This document shows, in pieces, positions 17,041-25,819 of a stretch of DNA of 64,000 nucleotides. The first letter of the stretch is position 1. Each line of letters begins with the position of its first letter. Made by a program: the position numbers and the translations under genes. Below the pieces are notes generated by a model that worked only from the letters and a program-made list of their open reading frames with translations, did not search any database and was not told where the DNA came from. Origin of the DNA: OLB11 sp041392835. Its GTDB lineage: Bacteria > Bacteroidota > Bacteroidia > Chitinophagales > Chitinophagaceae. The stretch spans positions 62,001 through 126,000 of the forward strand of contig JAWKLF010000001.1 in NCBI GenBank assembly GCA_041392835.1. The letters run 5' to 3'.

Positions 17041-19254
17041 TTAGTTTTTACGTTGATTAATTTTTCCTAAAGGTTCATTTTTGCTCATCATAATCCAATC
17101 TGTAACAACATTTGTGGCTTCTGTTATATACGGATCGTTTTTGAGAAGTTTTAGCCATTCTTTGTTCTTTTCTATAGTTGTAGTATCTTTTTTTATCAGA
17201 ACCATATCAGATTGAAGGTTAGTAACCTCATTGTTTTTTAACTTTTTATCGGCGTCTTCCAATTTTTTGGCAAGGTCTTTTCCTTCTTGTATTTGAGCTT
17301 TAAATTTGGTTTCATTTAGTGAGTATAAGTTGTCGTCAGATTGTTTTTTTAATCGCATTGCATTCTGAACAATCAATTTAAAAGATTCTGAATTCATGAT
17401 TCTGCTTTTTGCTCTTTCAATAATGTCTTCAAAATCTACATTATTTTTGACTGTTTTATAGTCAGCTTTAGGAATCATATCCCAAGGTAAAGAGTTAGAA
17501 TCTTTGCGCTCGCCTAAGTCAATAAAATCATAAACATCTGGCACGGTAATATCTGGCGAAACACCTTTTAACTGTGTAGAACCACCATTTATTCTATAAA
17601 ACTTTTGTAATGTAAGCTTTATAGAACCTAAACCACCTTCGTTTTCGTTTATGTATTCAGGATTTGCTTGATAAAATTGTTCGAGTGGGAAAATGCGTTG
17701 TACAGTTCCTTTACCAAAAGAGTTAGCACCCATGATAATGGCTCTATTGTAATCTTGCATGGCAGCTGCTAATATTTCGGAGGCTGATGCACTGGCTTGG
17801 TTTATTAATATTACCAAGGGGCCATCATATAGTATATCTTTATTTCTATCAGAAAGTTGTTGAGCTTGTTCGCCTTTAGACTTTACTTGCACTATTGGGC
17901 CAGACGGTATAAATAGGCCAGCAATATCTACCACATCCGATAAGGAGCCTCCTCCATTGTTTCTAACATCAAAAATAATTCCATCTACATGTTCACTTTT
18001 TAATTTTTGAATTTCATTAGCTACATCTACTGCGCATCTTCTACCATTTCTATCATTAAAGTCGGCATAAAATTCTGGAAGAATTATGTAGCCAATTTTT
18101 TTATTTCCATTTTTTATAATGGCCGACTTTGCAAAAGTAGCTTCGAATTCTACTTTGCCTCTTATTAGTCTTATGACTTCAATATTTCCATCAATGTGTT
18201 TGATAGTTAGGTTTACTTCTGTATTTTCTTTACCTCTTATAATAGATACTATGTCTTCGATATCCCAACCCGATATATCTACAGGCTCTTCATTGGATTG
18301 AGCCACTTTGAGTATAATGTCTTCCTTTTTTATTTTGCCACTTCTATAGGCAGGTGTACCTACTATGACCTGAGTAATTTTACAGTTGTCGCCATCGCTC
18401 TGTAATTGAGCGCCTATACCAAAAAATTTACCACTCATTTCTTCATCAAATCGTTGTTTGTCTTTAGGCGGAAAATAGTCTGTGTGAGGGTCTACAATAT
18501 GACATATAGCATTTACATAATGCGAAAAACGGTCGTTGGCATTTATTTTTCGAACACGTTTAAAGTATAAGTCCATATTTTTCTTTACGCTTTCGCGTGC
18601 TTTGGCTTCAAGTTCAGCGGTGGTAGATTTTTTTTCAGTTTTTTTATCTTTCGATTCTTTTTCCTCTTGCTCTTTTAATTCTGTGTATCTAGCTAGGGTT
18701 CTATACTTTAGGCTTTTTGTCCATCTTTCTAATAATTCCTTATCATCTTTACACCAATTTAGTTTTTTCCCATCTAAGTCAATACTTTCATCGGCATCGA
18801 ATGAAAAACGATTGGATAAAATTTGAGGATAAAAGGCTGCTACAGTTTCTATTCTGGCATTGATACGTTTATAAACCAAATCAAATAATTCAGTAGAGTT
18901 ATTTCTTATTTGATCATCGATATCTAAACGCAACTTACTAAATTCATCAATATCAGCTTGTGTAAAAAAAGATTTGCCAAAATCTGTAAATTCTAAGTAC
19001 TTATCAAAAGCTTTTTTAGAAAAATCATCATCTAGGGCTTTTGGCTGAAAATGCCCATCGCGAATGATGTTCATGATAGTTTGTTGTATGGCTTCGTTTC
19101 TATTTTTAGGAGCATCTTGAACAGGATTAGGATAGGTTTCTAATGCTTTAGGGTCATATTGATATTGATTGTGGTCTGCTATAAGTCTAAATGAAAAAAA
19201 TACACCTACACCTATTAAAAGTCCTAATAAAATTACGGATTTCTTATTCATCAT
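17041..19254 (-). CDS. prc: tail-specific protease (carboxy-terminal processing peptidase, S41A)
   Basis: About 737 residues from MMNKKSVILLGLLIGVGVFF, an N-terminal membrane anchor or signal; an upstream start at 19287 would add MLYLYTYKFSN and bury it. Order of domains: an N-terminal Tsp domain with YDPKALETYPNP-type start (about 20-230), a PDZ domain (GKFFGIGAQLQ to IRGKENTEVNLTI), then the S41 core with NQASASASEILAAAMQDY (catalytic Ser) and NSFGKGTVQ (catalytic Lys), and a C-terminal DUF3340 region. Prc/Tsp degrades or trims periplasmic proteins by their C-termini. It is transcribed away from the ribosomal operon. Confidence 0.93.
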   Translation of the reverse strand: MMNKKSVILLGLLIGVGVFFSFRLIADHNQYQYDPKALETYPNPVQDAPKNRNEAIQQTIMNIIRDGHFQPKALDDDFSKKAFDKYLEFTDFGKSFFTQADIDEFSKLRLDIDDQIRNNSTELFDLVYKRINARIETVAAFYPQILSNRFSFDADESIDLDGKKLNWCKDDKELLERWTKSLKYRTLARYTELKEQEEKESKDKKTEKKSTTAELEAKARESVKKNMDLYFKRVRKINANDRFSHYVNAICHIVDPHTDYFPPKDKQRFDEEMSGKFFGIGAQLQSDGDNCKITQVIVGTPAYRSGKIKKEDIILKVAQSNEEPVDISGWDIEDIVSIIRGKENTEVNLTIKHIDGNIEVIRLIRGKVEFEATFAKSAIIKNGNKKIGYIILPEFYADFNDRNGRRCAVDVANEIQKLKSEHVDGIIFDVRNNGGGSLSDVVDIAGLFIPSGPIVQVKSKGEQAQQLSDRNKDILYDGPLVILINQASASASEILAAAMQDYNRAIIMGANSFGKGTVQRIFPLEQFYQANPEYINENEGGLGSIKLTLQKFYRINGGSTQLKGVSPDITVPDVYDFIDLGERKDSNSLPWDMIPKADYKTVKNNVDFEDIIERAKSRIMNSESFKLIVQNAMRLKKQSDDNLYSLNETKFKAQIQEGKDLAKKLEDADKKLKNNEVTNLQSDMVLIKKDTTTIEKNKEWLKLLKNDPYITEATNVVTDWIMMSKNEPLGKINQRKN

Positions 19255-19600
19255 ATTTGAAAACTTGTATGTGTAAAGATAGAGCAATTAGCGTTAATAA
19301 AAGTTTAAATAAAGGGCAGTTGAAAACGAGTTTTTTTTTAATTTTTTGAAATAGATAGAATTAAATGAAATTTTTTTTAAAAAATTTAAAAATGAATACC
19401 AAACTAATTTTGAAAACTTTCTTTTTTGCATGTGAATCAATTTACTTACAATAATTTTTAAAATTTAAAAAATAGGCAATTGGATGAATACATATGTAAA
19501 AAGATTTATATATTGAACTTTAAATTTTAGAGTTGAGTCAGTTTTTTTACAATTTATTAGCAAAAAAAGTCCCTAATACTCTAAAAACTGTTTAAAAAGG
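19255..19600. other. AT-rich intergenic region between prc and infA
   Basis: About 350 bases without a plausible gene, with many A and T runs. Only the infA promoter at its right end is recognisable; a prc promoter must lie at the left, where TATCTTTA on the minus strand (19274-19281) is a weak candidate. Confidence 0.55.
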
Positions 19601-19632
19601 TTTCGCTAGTAAATAAAATAGCCATACCTTTG
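19601..19632 (+). promoter_or_regulatory. promoter of the infA-rplQ operon
   Basis: TTTC (19601-19604), 20 bases, TACCTTTG (19625-19632), followed by CAATCC. The -7 octamer is the same as in both rRNA promoters, which suits a growth-controlled translation operon. Confidence 0.7.
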
Positions 19633-19648
19633 CAATCCTTAAAATTGT

Positions 19649-19867
19649 ATGGGGAAACAGCCATTAATTAAACAAGACGGAGTCATTATAGAAGCATTGA
19701 GCAATGCTATGTTTAGAGTGCGTTTAGAAAATGGTCATGAAGTAATATCTACAATTTCTGGCAAAATGAGAATGCACTACATACGAATATTGCCAGGTGA
19801 TAAAGTAGGAATTGAAATGAGCCCTTATGATTTAACAAGAGGAAGAATTATATTAAGATATAAATAA
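19649..19867 (+). CDS. infA: translation initiation factor IF-1
   Basis: A 72-residue S1/OB-fold protein, normal length, with G-V-I-I-E-A-L-S-N-A-M-F-R-V, GHEVISTISGKMR and the conserved ILPGDKV. It binds the A site of the 30S subunit during initiation. It is the first gene of the operon here; secY and map, which usually precede it, are absent. Confidence 0.97.
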   Translation: MGKQPLIKQDGVIIEALSNAMFRVRLENGHEVISTISGKMRMHYIRILPGDKVGIEMSPYDLTRGRIILRYK

Positions 19868-19873
19868 AACAAC

Positions 19874-19990
19874 ATGAAAGTAAGAGCATCTATCAAGAAA
19901 CGCAGTGCAGATTGCAAAATAGTACGCCGTAAAGGAGTACTACGCGTAATTAATAAAAAAAATCCAAGATTTAAACAACGTCAAGGTTAA
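19874..19990 (+). CDS. rpmJ: 50S ribosomal protein L36
   Basis: A 38-residue protein reading MKVRASIKKRSADCKIV... and ending NPRFKQRQG. It is the form without a full zinc site: only one of the usual three cysteines remains (in ADCK) and the histidine position is Phe. This zinc-independent form is common in Bacteroidota. It starts 6 bases after infA. Confidence 0.95.
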   Translation: MKVRASIKKRSADCKIVRRKGVLRVINKKNPRFKQRQG

Positions 19991-20011
19991 TACAATAAAA
20001 AATTATAATAC

Positions 20012-20392
20012 ATGGCACGTATAGCAGGTATTGATTTACCTAAAAACAAAAGAGGAGAAATTGGTCTTACATATATATATGGTATAGGCAAATCTACAGC
20101 GCAAGAAATTTTGGCTAAAGCTAATATTGATCTAAACAAAAAAGTAAAAGATTGGAATGATGATGAACAAACGACTATTCGTAATATCATCACCAATGAA
20201 ATAAAAGTAGAAGGTCAGTTGCGTTCAGAAACACAAATGAACATTAAGCGTTTGTTGGATATTGTGTGCTATCGTGGATTAAGACATCGTAAGGGCTTGC
20301 CATTACGAGGTCAGCGTACAAGAACAAATTCAAGAACTCGTAAAGGTCGTCGTAAAACAGTTGCTGGTAAGAAAAAAGCAGCTAAGAAATAG
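20012..20392 (+). CDS. rpsM: 30S ribosomal protein S13
   Basis: A 126-residue protein, normal length, with MARIAGIDLPKNKRGEIGLTYIYGIG at the start, the helix-two-turn-helix core, and the basic C-terminal tail RGQRTRTNSRTRKGRRKT that reaches the tRNAs. It lies in the 30S head at the bridge to the 50S subunit. Confidence 0.97.
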   Translation: MARIAGIDLPKNKRGEIGLTYIYGIGKSTAQEILAKANIDLNKKVKDWNDDEQTTIRNIITNEIKVEGQLRSETQMNIKRLLDIVCYRGLRHRKGLPLRGQRTRTNSRTRKGRRKTVAGKKKAAKK

Positions 20393-20440
20393 ACTTTTTT
20401 TTAATAGAAAACATCATATAATAAATTATATAATAACAAC

Positions 20441-20848
20441 ATGGCAAAAGCAAATCAGCAATTAAGTGCAAAAGCAGCAGCTAAAAAAAGAATAGTAAAA
20501 GTAGATACACATGGCGATGTACATGTAACTGCTACCTTCAATAATATTATCATTGTATATACTAATAAACAAGGTCAAGTAATTTCTTGGAGCAGTGCTG
20601 GTAAAATGGGTTTTAGAGGAAGTAAAAAAAATACACCCTATGCAGCGCAATTAGCTTCTCAAGATGCAGGAAAAGTAGCATTTGATGCTGGTATGAAAAA
20701 AGCAGATGTATATGTAAAAGGGCCAGGTTCTGGTAGAGAAAGTGCTATCCGTGCAGTTTCGCAATCTGGAATTGAGGTTACTTCAATATTTGATGTTACA
20801 CCGATGCCACACAATGGCTGTCGCCCCCCAAAGAAAAGAAGAGTTTAA
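20441..20848 (+). CDS. rpsK: 30S ribosomal protein S11
   Basis: A 135-residue protein with VHVTATFNNIIIVYTNKQG, the SAGKMGFRGSKKNTPYAAQ block and the end DVTPMPHNGCRPPKKRRV. It binds the platform of the 30S subunit near the mRNA exit. The N-terminus has an extra basic Ala/Lys stretch. Confidence 0.97.
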   Translation: MAKANQQLSAKAAAKKRIVKVDTHGDVHVTATFNNIIIVYTNKQGQVISWSSAGKMGFRGSKKNTPYAAQLASQDAGKVAFDAGMKKADVYVKGPGSGRESAIRAVSQSGIEVTSIFDVTPMPHNGCRPPKKRRV

Positions 20849-20867
20849 TATTATTTTATTACATACA

Positions 20868-20910
20868 CTATTCAAAATCTAAGTTTAGGATTTTATATGA
20901 GTTTGAATAG
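20868..20910 (+). ncRNA. nested hairpin in the rpsK-rpsD spacer, possible S4 leader
   Basis: The 93-base spacer before rpsD contains an outer perfect 9-bp stem CTATTCAAA/TTTGAATAG (20868-20876 and 20902-20910) enclosing a second stem-loop (AAAATC-TAA against TTAG-GATTTT). Spacers elsewhere in the operon are 6-62 bases. S4 represses its own operon in other bacteria by binding leader RNA, so this is a candidate binding site. The structure is seen; the role is inferred. Confidence 0.45.
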
Positions 20911-20941
20911 TTAACCAAAAAACAAAAATCCACGTATAAAT

Positions 20942-21547
20942 ATGGCAAGATATACAGGTCCCAAAACCAAGATTTGTAGAATTTTTGGCGAACCCATTTT
21001 AGGCAACGCAAAGTATTTGACTAAAAATTCTAATCCTCCAGGCCAACATGGTCAAGCTCGTAAACGTAAGCAACTTAGCGAATACGCTTTACAACTTAAA
21101 GAAAAACAAAAAGCAAAATATACCTATGGTGTATTAGAACGTAGATTCAGAAACACATTTGAAGAAGCAGCTCGTATGAAAGGTGTAACTGGTGAAAACC
21201 TTGTGCGTTTACTCGAATCAAGATTGGATAACACAGTTTATCGCCTTGGCTTAGCCGAATCACGCCCGGCTGCACGCCAATTGGTGTCACATAAACATAT
21301 AACCTTAAACGGACATGTATGTAATATACCATCTGCTCGTTTAAAACCAGGCGATGAAATAGGTGTAAAACCTAAAACTGCTGCAAATGCTGTTGTAACT
21401 GCACGTTTTAGAGGAAAAGACCCTAAAATCAACTGGTTAGATTGGAACGAAAAAGATATGAAAGGTACATACGTATCTCACCCAGAACGTGAAAGCATAC
21501 CTGAAAATATTAAAGAACAACTTATTGTAGAGTTATACTCAAAATAA
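20942..21547 (+). CDS. rpsD: 30S ribosomal protein S4
   Basis: A 201-residue protein of normal length. The S4 RNA-binding domain is clear at RLESRLDNTVYRLGLAESRPAARQLVSHKHITLNGHVCNIPS. The N-terminus has CRIFGEPILG and no full zinc motif. It nucleates 30S assembly and is an autogenous translational regulator in several phyla. Confidence 0.97.
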   Translation: MARYTGPKTKICRIFGEPILGNAKYLTKNSNPPGQHGQARKRKQLSEYALQLKEKQKAKYTYGVLERRFRNTFEEAARMKGVTGENLVRLLESRLDNTVYRLGLAESRPAARQLVSHKHITLNGHVCNIPSARLKPGDEIGVKPKTAANAVVTARFRGKDPKINWLDWNEKDMKGTYVSHPERESIPENIKEQLIVELYSK

Positions 21548-21609
21548 TATTTCTTTTTTAGTCCTCGTACATCCTTTATACATCAACATAATAAATAAAT
21601 AAAACATAC

Positions 21610-22605
21610 ATGGCAATATTAAACTTCCAAAAGCCCGATAAAATTGTTCTTCAAAAAGCTACAGATTTTGAAGGTATATTTGAATTCAAACCCTTAGAAC
21701 CTGGTTTTGGTGTTACTGTAGGCAACTCGCTAAGAAGAGTATTGCTAAGTTCATTGGAAGGCTATGCTATTTCAGGTATTAGAATAGATGGCGTAGATCA
21801 TGAATTTATGACTATCAAAGGTATTACCGAAGATGTAACTGAAATTATTTTAAATTTAAAACAAGTTCGTTTTAAAAAGATAATAGAAGGCGAAGTTACC
21901 AATGAAAGATTTGAAGTAGTGGTAAAAGGTAAAGAGCAATTTACTGCTGCAATGATAGGAGAAGCTACCAATACTTTTGAAATTACAAATCCAGATTTAG
22001 TGATATGTAATATGGATTCTTCTACAAGCCTAAAAATTGAATTTAATATCATTAAAGGTCGTGGTTATATCCCTTCAGACGAAAACAAATCTCGAGAACT
22101 TTCTACTGGTTGGATAGCTACTGATAGTATTTTTACACCAATCAAAAATGTAAAATACACAATAGAAAATACACGTGTAGAACAACGCACAGATTTTGAA
22201 AAATTAATACTTGAAGTGAGTACAGATGGCACAATACATCCTGAAGATGCTGTAAAACAAGCTTCAAGAATATTAATTCAACACTTGATGTTGATTACGG
22301 ATGAGAATATCACATTTGATTCTGGAGTATCTGAAAAACATGATGTAGTTGATGAACAAACTTTAAAACTTCGTCAAGTATTAAAAACACCACTTGAAGA
22401 TTTAGATCTTTCTGTACGTGCATTTAATTGTTTAAAAGCTGCAAAAATTAATAGCCTAAGCGAATTAGTTCAGTACGAACAAGACGAATTAATGAAATTT
22501 AGAAACTTTGGCCAAAAGTCTTTATCTGAAATTGAGCAAGTATTAATTGATAGAGGATTAGGATTTGGCATGGACTTATCAAAAATAAATTTAGACGATC
22601 TATAG
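21610..22605 (+). CDS. rpoA: RNA polymerase subunit alpha
   Basis: A 331-residue alpha subunit. The N-terminal assembly domain contains FKPLEPGFGVTVGNSLRRVLLSSLEGYAI and runs to about residue 235. The alpha-CTD (about 255-320) has LDLSVRAFNCLKAAKINSLSEL and FRNFGQKSLSEIEQVL, the helices that touch UP elements and activators. Start and length are normal. Confidence 0.97.
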   Translation: MAILNFQKPDKIVLQKATDFEGIFEFKPLEPGFGVTVGNSLRRVLLSSLEGYAISGIRIDGVDHEFMTIKGITEDVTEIILNLKQVRFKKIIEGEVTNERFEVVVKGKEQFTAAMIGEATNTFEITNPDLVICNMDSSTSLKIEFNIIKGRGYIPSDENKSRELSTGWIATDSIFTPIKNVKYTIENTRVEQRTDFEKLILEVSTDGTIHPEDAVKQASRILIQHLMLITDENITFDSGVSEKHDVVDEQTLKLRQVLKTPLEDLDLSVRAFNCLKAAKINSLSELVQYEQDELMKFRNFGQKSLSEIEQVLIDRGLGFGMDLSKINLDDL

Positions 22606-22633
22606 TAGATCAAAACAAATAAAATAGTATCTC

Positions 22634-23257
22634 ATGAGACACGGAGTAAAAAATAATCATTTAGGTCGTAAAACACCACACAGAAGAGCACTTTTGCGTA
22701 ATCTATCTGCTCAACTTTTTCAGCACAAGCGCATCGTAACTACTTTGGCTAAGGCTAAAGCATTAAGAGTTTTTGTGGAACCATTAATTACAAAATCAAA
22801 AACAAATACTACACATCAAAGAAGATTAGTGTTCAGTTATTTAAATGATAAAGAAGCTGTTCGTGAATTGTTTGATGTAATTAGCTTGAAAATTGCTAAT
22901 AGACCTGGTGGCTATTGTAGAATTATTAAGTTAGATCGTCGTGTGGGTGATGCCGCTGATATGGCTATGATTGAATTAGTAGATTTCAATGAAATCTATA
23001 ATCCTTCAGCTTCTGTTGGTGAAGAGAAAAAGAAAACTCGTAGAGGTCGTCCTAAAAAGGCAGCTACTCCAAAAGCAGTTGCTGAAAGCACTACTGAAAC
23101 AGTAGTTGCAGAAGCAGCTCCTGTAGTAGAAGAAGCTACTACAAATTCAGATGTAGTAAGCGACGAAGCAATTGTTGCAGATGATCCTACAGAAATTTCT
23201 GACAATGCTCCTGAGCCTGATGCTCCAGAAGCAAGTGAAGAAAAACCTGAAGCGTAA
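22634..23257 (+). CDS. rplQ: 50S ribosomal protein L17 with long C-terminal extension
   Basis: A 207-residue L17, longer than the usual 115-130. Residues 1-120 are the conserved L17 domain (MRHGVKNNHLGRKTPHRRALLRNLSAQLF, ending MAMIELVDFNEIY). Residues about 130-207 are an added tail: a basic AT-hook-like part (KKKTRRGRPKKAATPK) followed by an Ala/Glu/Asp/Pro-rich acidic part. Such tails are frequent in Bacteroidota L17 and of unknown use. It is the last gene of the operon and is followed by a terminator. Confidence 0.95.
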   Translation: MRHGVKNNHLGRKTPHRRALLRNLSAQLFQHKRIVTTLAKAKALRVFVEPLITKSKTNTTHQRRLVFSYLNDKEAVRELFDVISLKIANRPGGYCRIIKLDRRVGDAADMAMIELVDFNEIYNPSASVGEEKKKTRRGRPKKAATPKAVAESTTETVVAEAAPVVEEATTNSDVVSDEAIVADDPTEISDNAPEPDAPEASEEKPEA

Positions 23258-23283
23258 TTTAAATAATATTTTAAATTTTATTC

Positions 23284-23308
23284 AAGCTGTCCGACGGACA
23301 GCTTTTTT
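23284..23308 (+). terminator. terminator of the infA-rplQ operon
   Basis: A perfect 9-bp stem AAGCTGTCC / GGACAGCTT with loop GAC and a T run. It touches the end of the convergent beta-propeller gene (stop at 23307). Confidence 0.85.
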
Positions 23309-24763
23309 ATTTGATGCCTATACTATAAGGGTCTACACTTAATTCGTGCGGCGCTTTGATTGATTTTAGGGTTTTTAAACTTATTACATGAAAAAATCCA
23401 TTTCGTCCACCACAACTTGATGTATGATGAGGTGCTGGACCATCTAAATTTACATTTCGACTGGCAACATAAAGCATATCATTCTCATCGTTTACAGCTA
23501 TGCCATGAGGTTGAAAAAATTAGCATAGATAATATTTGTGACTTTCAAAGTGTTGATGTCAATTTCATAAACGCCCCCTTTATAAAATGGATTTAAAGGA
23601 TTAGGGTCTTCTTGACAAACTACATATATTTTATTCCTTTTTTTAGAAATAGACATTTCTAATGGATAAATGCCTACTGGTATTGAACTTAAAACTGTAT
23701 CTACGCCAGCTTGTATTACTACTACTTCATTAGAAGACTGACATGTTAAAAAATACTTTGAACCATCAGGACTTGTAATTATTTCATGAGGGTCTAAAGT
23801 ATTTGGAATTGTATGTGGAGCTACATTTTTTTGTAAAGATATTAAATCTATATGCGGTATGCTTGGAATAAAGCGATATAGTGTATTGCCGTATTGACCA
23901 GTAAAATAAAGTGTATCGCCAGTGCTCGAAATAGCTATACCATGTGGATAGCTGAGTATGCCATTGGCCATATAGGTAGCTGTTACTTGCATACTGCTTG
24001 TATTTACTTTTACAACTTTACCATTAGAATTTAGGTCGCTTATATAGGCACTTAGACCATCATTACTTATACTTACTACATTCCAAGAGCCTTCACCAAT
24101 TTCTACTTGTGCTATCAATTCGTCATTTTTTGAATCAAACTTTTGAAAATATTTTCCAGTTGCAAAACAAACATACCAATATCTCCCATCAGGAGATACT
24201 TTTAATGTATGTGGTGATTCTATTTTTTGCTTATCTCCTCCTACACTAATGTAGCGTGCTACTAAATTGTTTGATGTATTGACGATACTAACTACATCAC
24301 AGCCTTGATTTGTAATATAAATCTTTTTTTGTACTATTAATTCTTCTTCAAAAGGAATTTTGCCTGATGTATTGGGGCATCCATCTTCTATCCATTTTTT
24401 CATTGTCTTTACTTCAGCAAGGCTTAGAGCTGTATTATTGATAGGCATAGTTGGGTAAGCCACTATACCTATACTATCGTATGTATTAATAAATTGAAAT
24501 AAAGAAGAAAAAGAGGGCTGAAATGGAATAACACAAGAACCATTTACACCGCCTTCCATTAGGGTATTCCAAGTAGTTAAGTTAAGATTAGCAGCGTTTT
24601 GAAAGCTTCTATTGTTATGACAGCCCGATACAGCACATTTATTAATAATTATTTTTTCTATCTCCGGAGGATATTGATTGGCTATTACAGCCGGATCAAT
24701 ATTTTTTTCACAGGCACATACAATGATAGTAATTAAGAAAAAACAAAAAATTCTATTTAACAT
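23307..24763 (-). pseudogene. YVTN-type beta-propeller lipoprotein, frameshifted
   Basis: A lipoprotein (MLNRIFCFFLITIIVCAC) with an N-terminal cytochrome-like or planctomycete-type cap containing CAVSGCHN, and then a YVTN/NHL-like beta-propeller (SPHTLKVSPDGRYWYVCF, LDPHEIITSPDGSKYFLTC). The open frame ends at 23498 with YANFFNLMA. One frame over the protein continues FFQPHGIAVNDENDMLYVAS and on through GPAPHHTSSCGGRNG to YSIGIK, ending at 23307. The break is at a run of six A (23514-23519), so one base is missing, by mutation or base-calling. Such proteins resemble surface binding propellers; the substrate is unknown. CxxCH in the cap suggests haem attachment but only one site is visible. 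Confidence 0.8.
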
Positions 24764-24844
24764 TATATCAAATATACTTTATTTTTTCTCAAGCATAAAA
24801 TGATTTCATTTCATTTATGAAAGCTACTATGAATAAAATATGTT

Positions 24845-25783
24845 TTAGTGTAAGCCTTTTTCGCTAAGATATCGCTCGGCATCTAAAGCAGCCATACAAC
24901 CACTTCCAGCAGCGGTTACAGCTTGTCTATAGGTTTTGTCTTGAACATCTCCCGAAGCAAAAATTCCTTCTAAGTTTGTTTTTGTTGATCCTGGTTTGGT
25001 TATGATATATCCAGTCTCATCCATGTCAATAAAAGGTTTAAAAATATCGCTATTGGGTTTATGACCTATGGCAACAAAAAGCGCACTGACTGGTATATTG
25101 ATAATTTCATTCGTTACATTATTTTTTATATTCAATGCTTGAATTTTTTCTTCTGCTACTATTTCATCTATTACCGAGTTCCAATATACTTTAATATTGG
25201 GCGTGTTTAAAACGCGATCTTGCATTATTTTACTTGCACGCATTTTGTCGCTTCGAATTAGCATGTGTACTTGACTACACAATTTACTTAAATACATTGC
25301 TTCTTCGCAAGCTGTATCTCCTGCACCCACTATTGCTACTTCTTTTTGTTTAAAAAAAGCACCATCGCAAACAGCACATGCACTTACGCCTCCACCCGAA
25401 GTAGCCAATTGCTCTTCTTTTGGTAGCCCAAGCCACTTCGCACTAGCGCCAGTTGAAATTATGATAGCGTCTGCTTCTATCCAATGCTCTTCATCAATTT
25501 CTACTTTATAGGGCTGTGATGAAAAATCAACTTTTGAAGCTATGCCCCAGCGTATATCAGCGCCCATTCTTTTGGCTTGTTCTTCAAATTCTGTCATCAT
25601 TTTAGGACCCATCACGCCATCTGGGTAACCTGGATAGTTTTCTACTTCTGTAGTAATGGTTAGTTGTCCTCCTGGTTGAAGCCCTTGATACAAAACGGGT
25701 TTAAGGTTTGCTCTTGCAGCATAAATAGCTGCTGTATATCCTGCTGGACCCGAACCAATAATTAAGACTTTTACTTTTTCCAT
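24845..25783 (-). CDS. trxB: thioredoxin-disulfide reductase
   Basis: A 312-residue low-molecular-weight TrxB. The FAD site is IGSGPAGYTAAIYAARA (residues 9-25), the redox pair is CAVC (in GGGVSACAVCDGAFF), the NADPH site is VAIVGAGDTACEEA, and the second FAD motif is GIFASGDVQDKTYRQAVTAAGSG. It moves electrons from NADPH to thioredoxin in the cytosol. It lies between two lipoprotein genes with no clear functional link. Confidence 0.97.
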   Translation of the reverse strand: MEKVKVLIIGSGPAGYTAAIYAARANLKPVLYQGLQPGGQLTITTEVENYPGYPDGVMGPKMMTEFEEQAKRMGADIRWGIASKVDFSSQPYKVEIDEEHWIEADAIIISTGASAKWLGLPKEEQLATSGGGVSACAVCDGAFFKQKEVAIVGAGDTACEEAMYLSKLCSQVHMLIRSDKMRASKIMQDRVLNTPNIKVYWNSVIDEIVAEEKIQALNIKNNVTNEIINIPVSALFVAIGHKPNSDIFKPFIDMDETGYIITKPGSTKTNLEGIFASGDVQDKTYRQAVTAAGSGCMAALDAERYLSEKGLH

Positions 25784-25819
25784 TTCTCTGTTTGTTTATT
25801 ATTTAAAAAATATAAAAAT

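Noticed and set aside
23360..23596. Plus-strand 78-codon frame
   Set aside because: It lies over the frameshifted end of the minus-strand beta-propeller gene, whose continuation explains this DNA.
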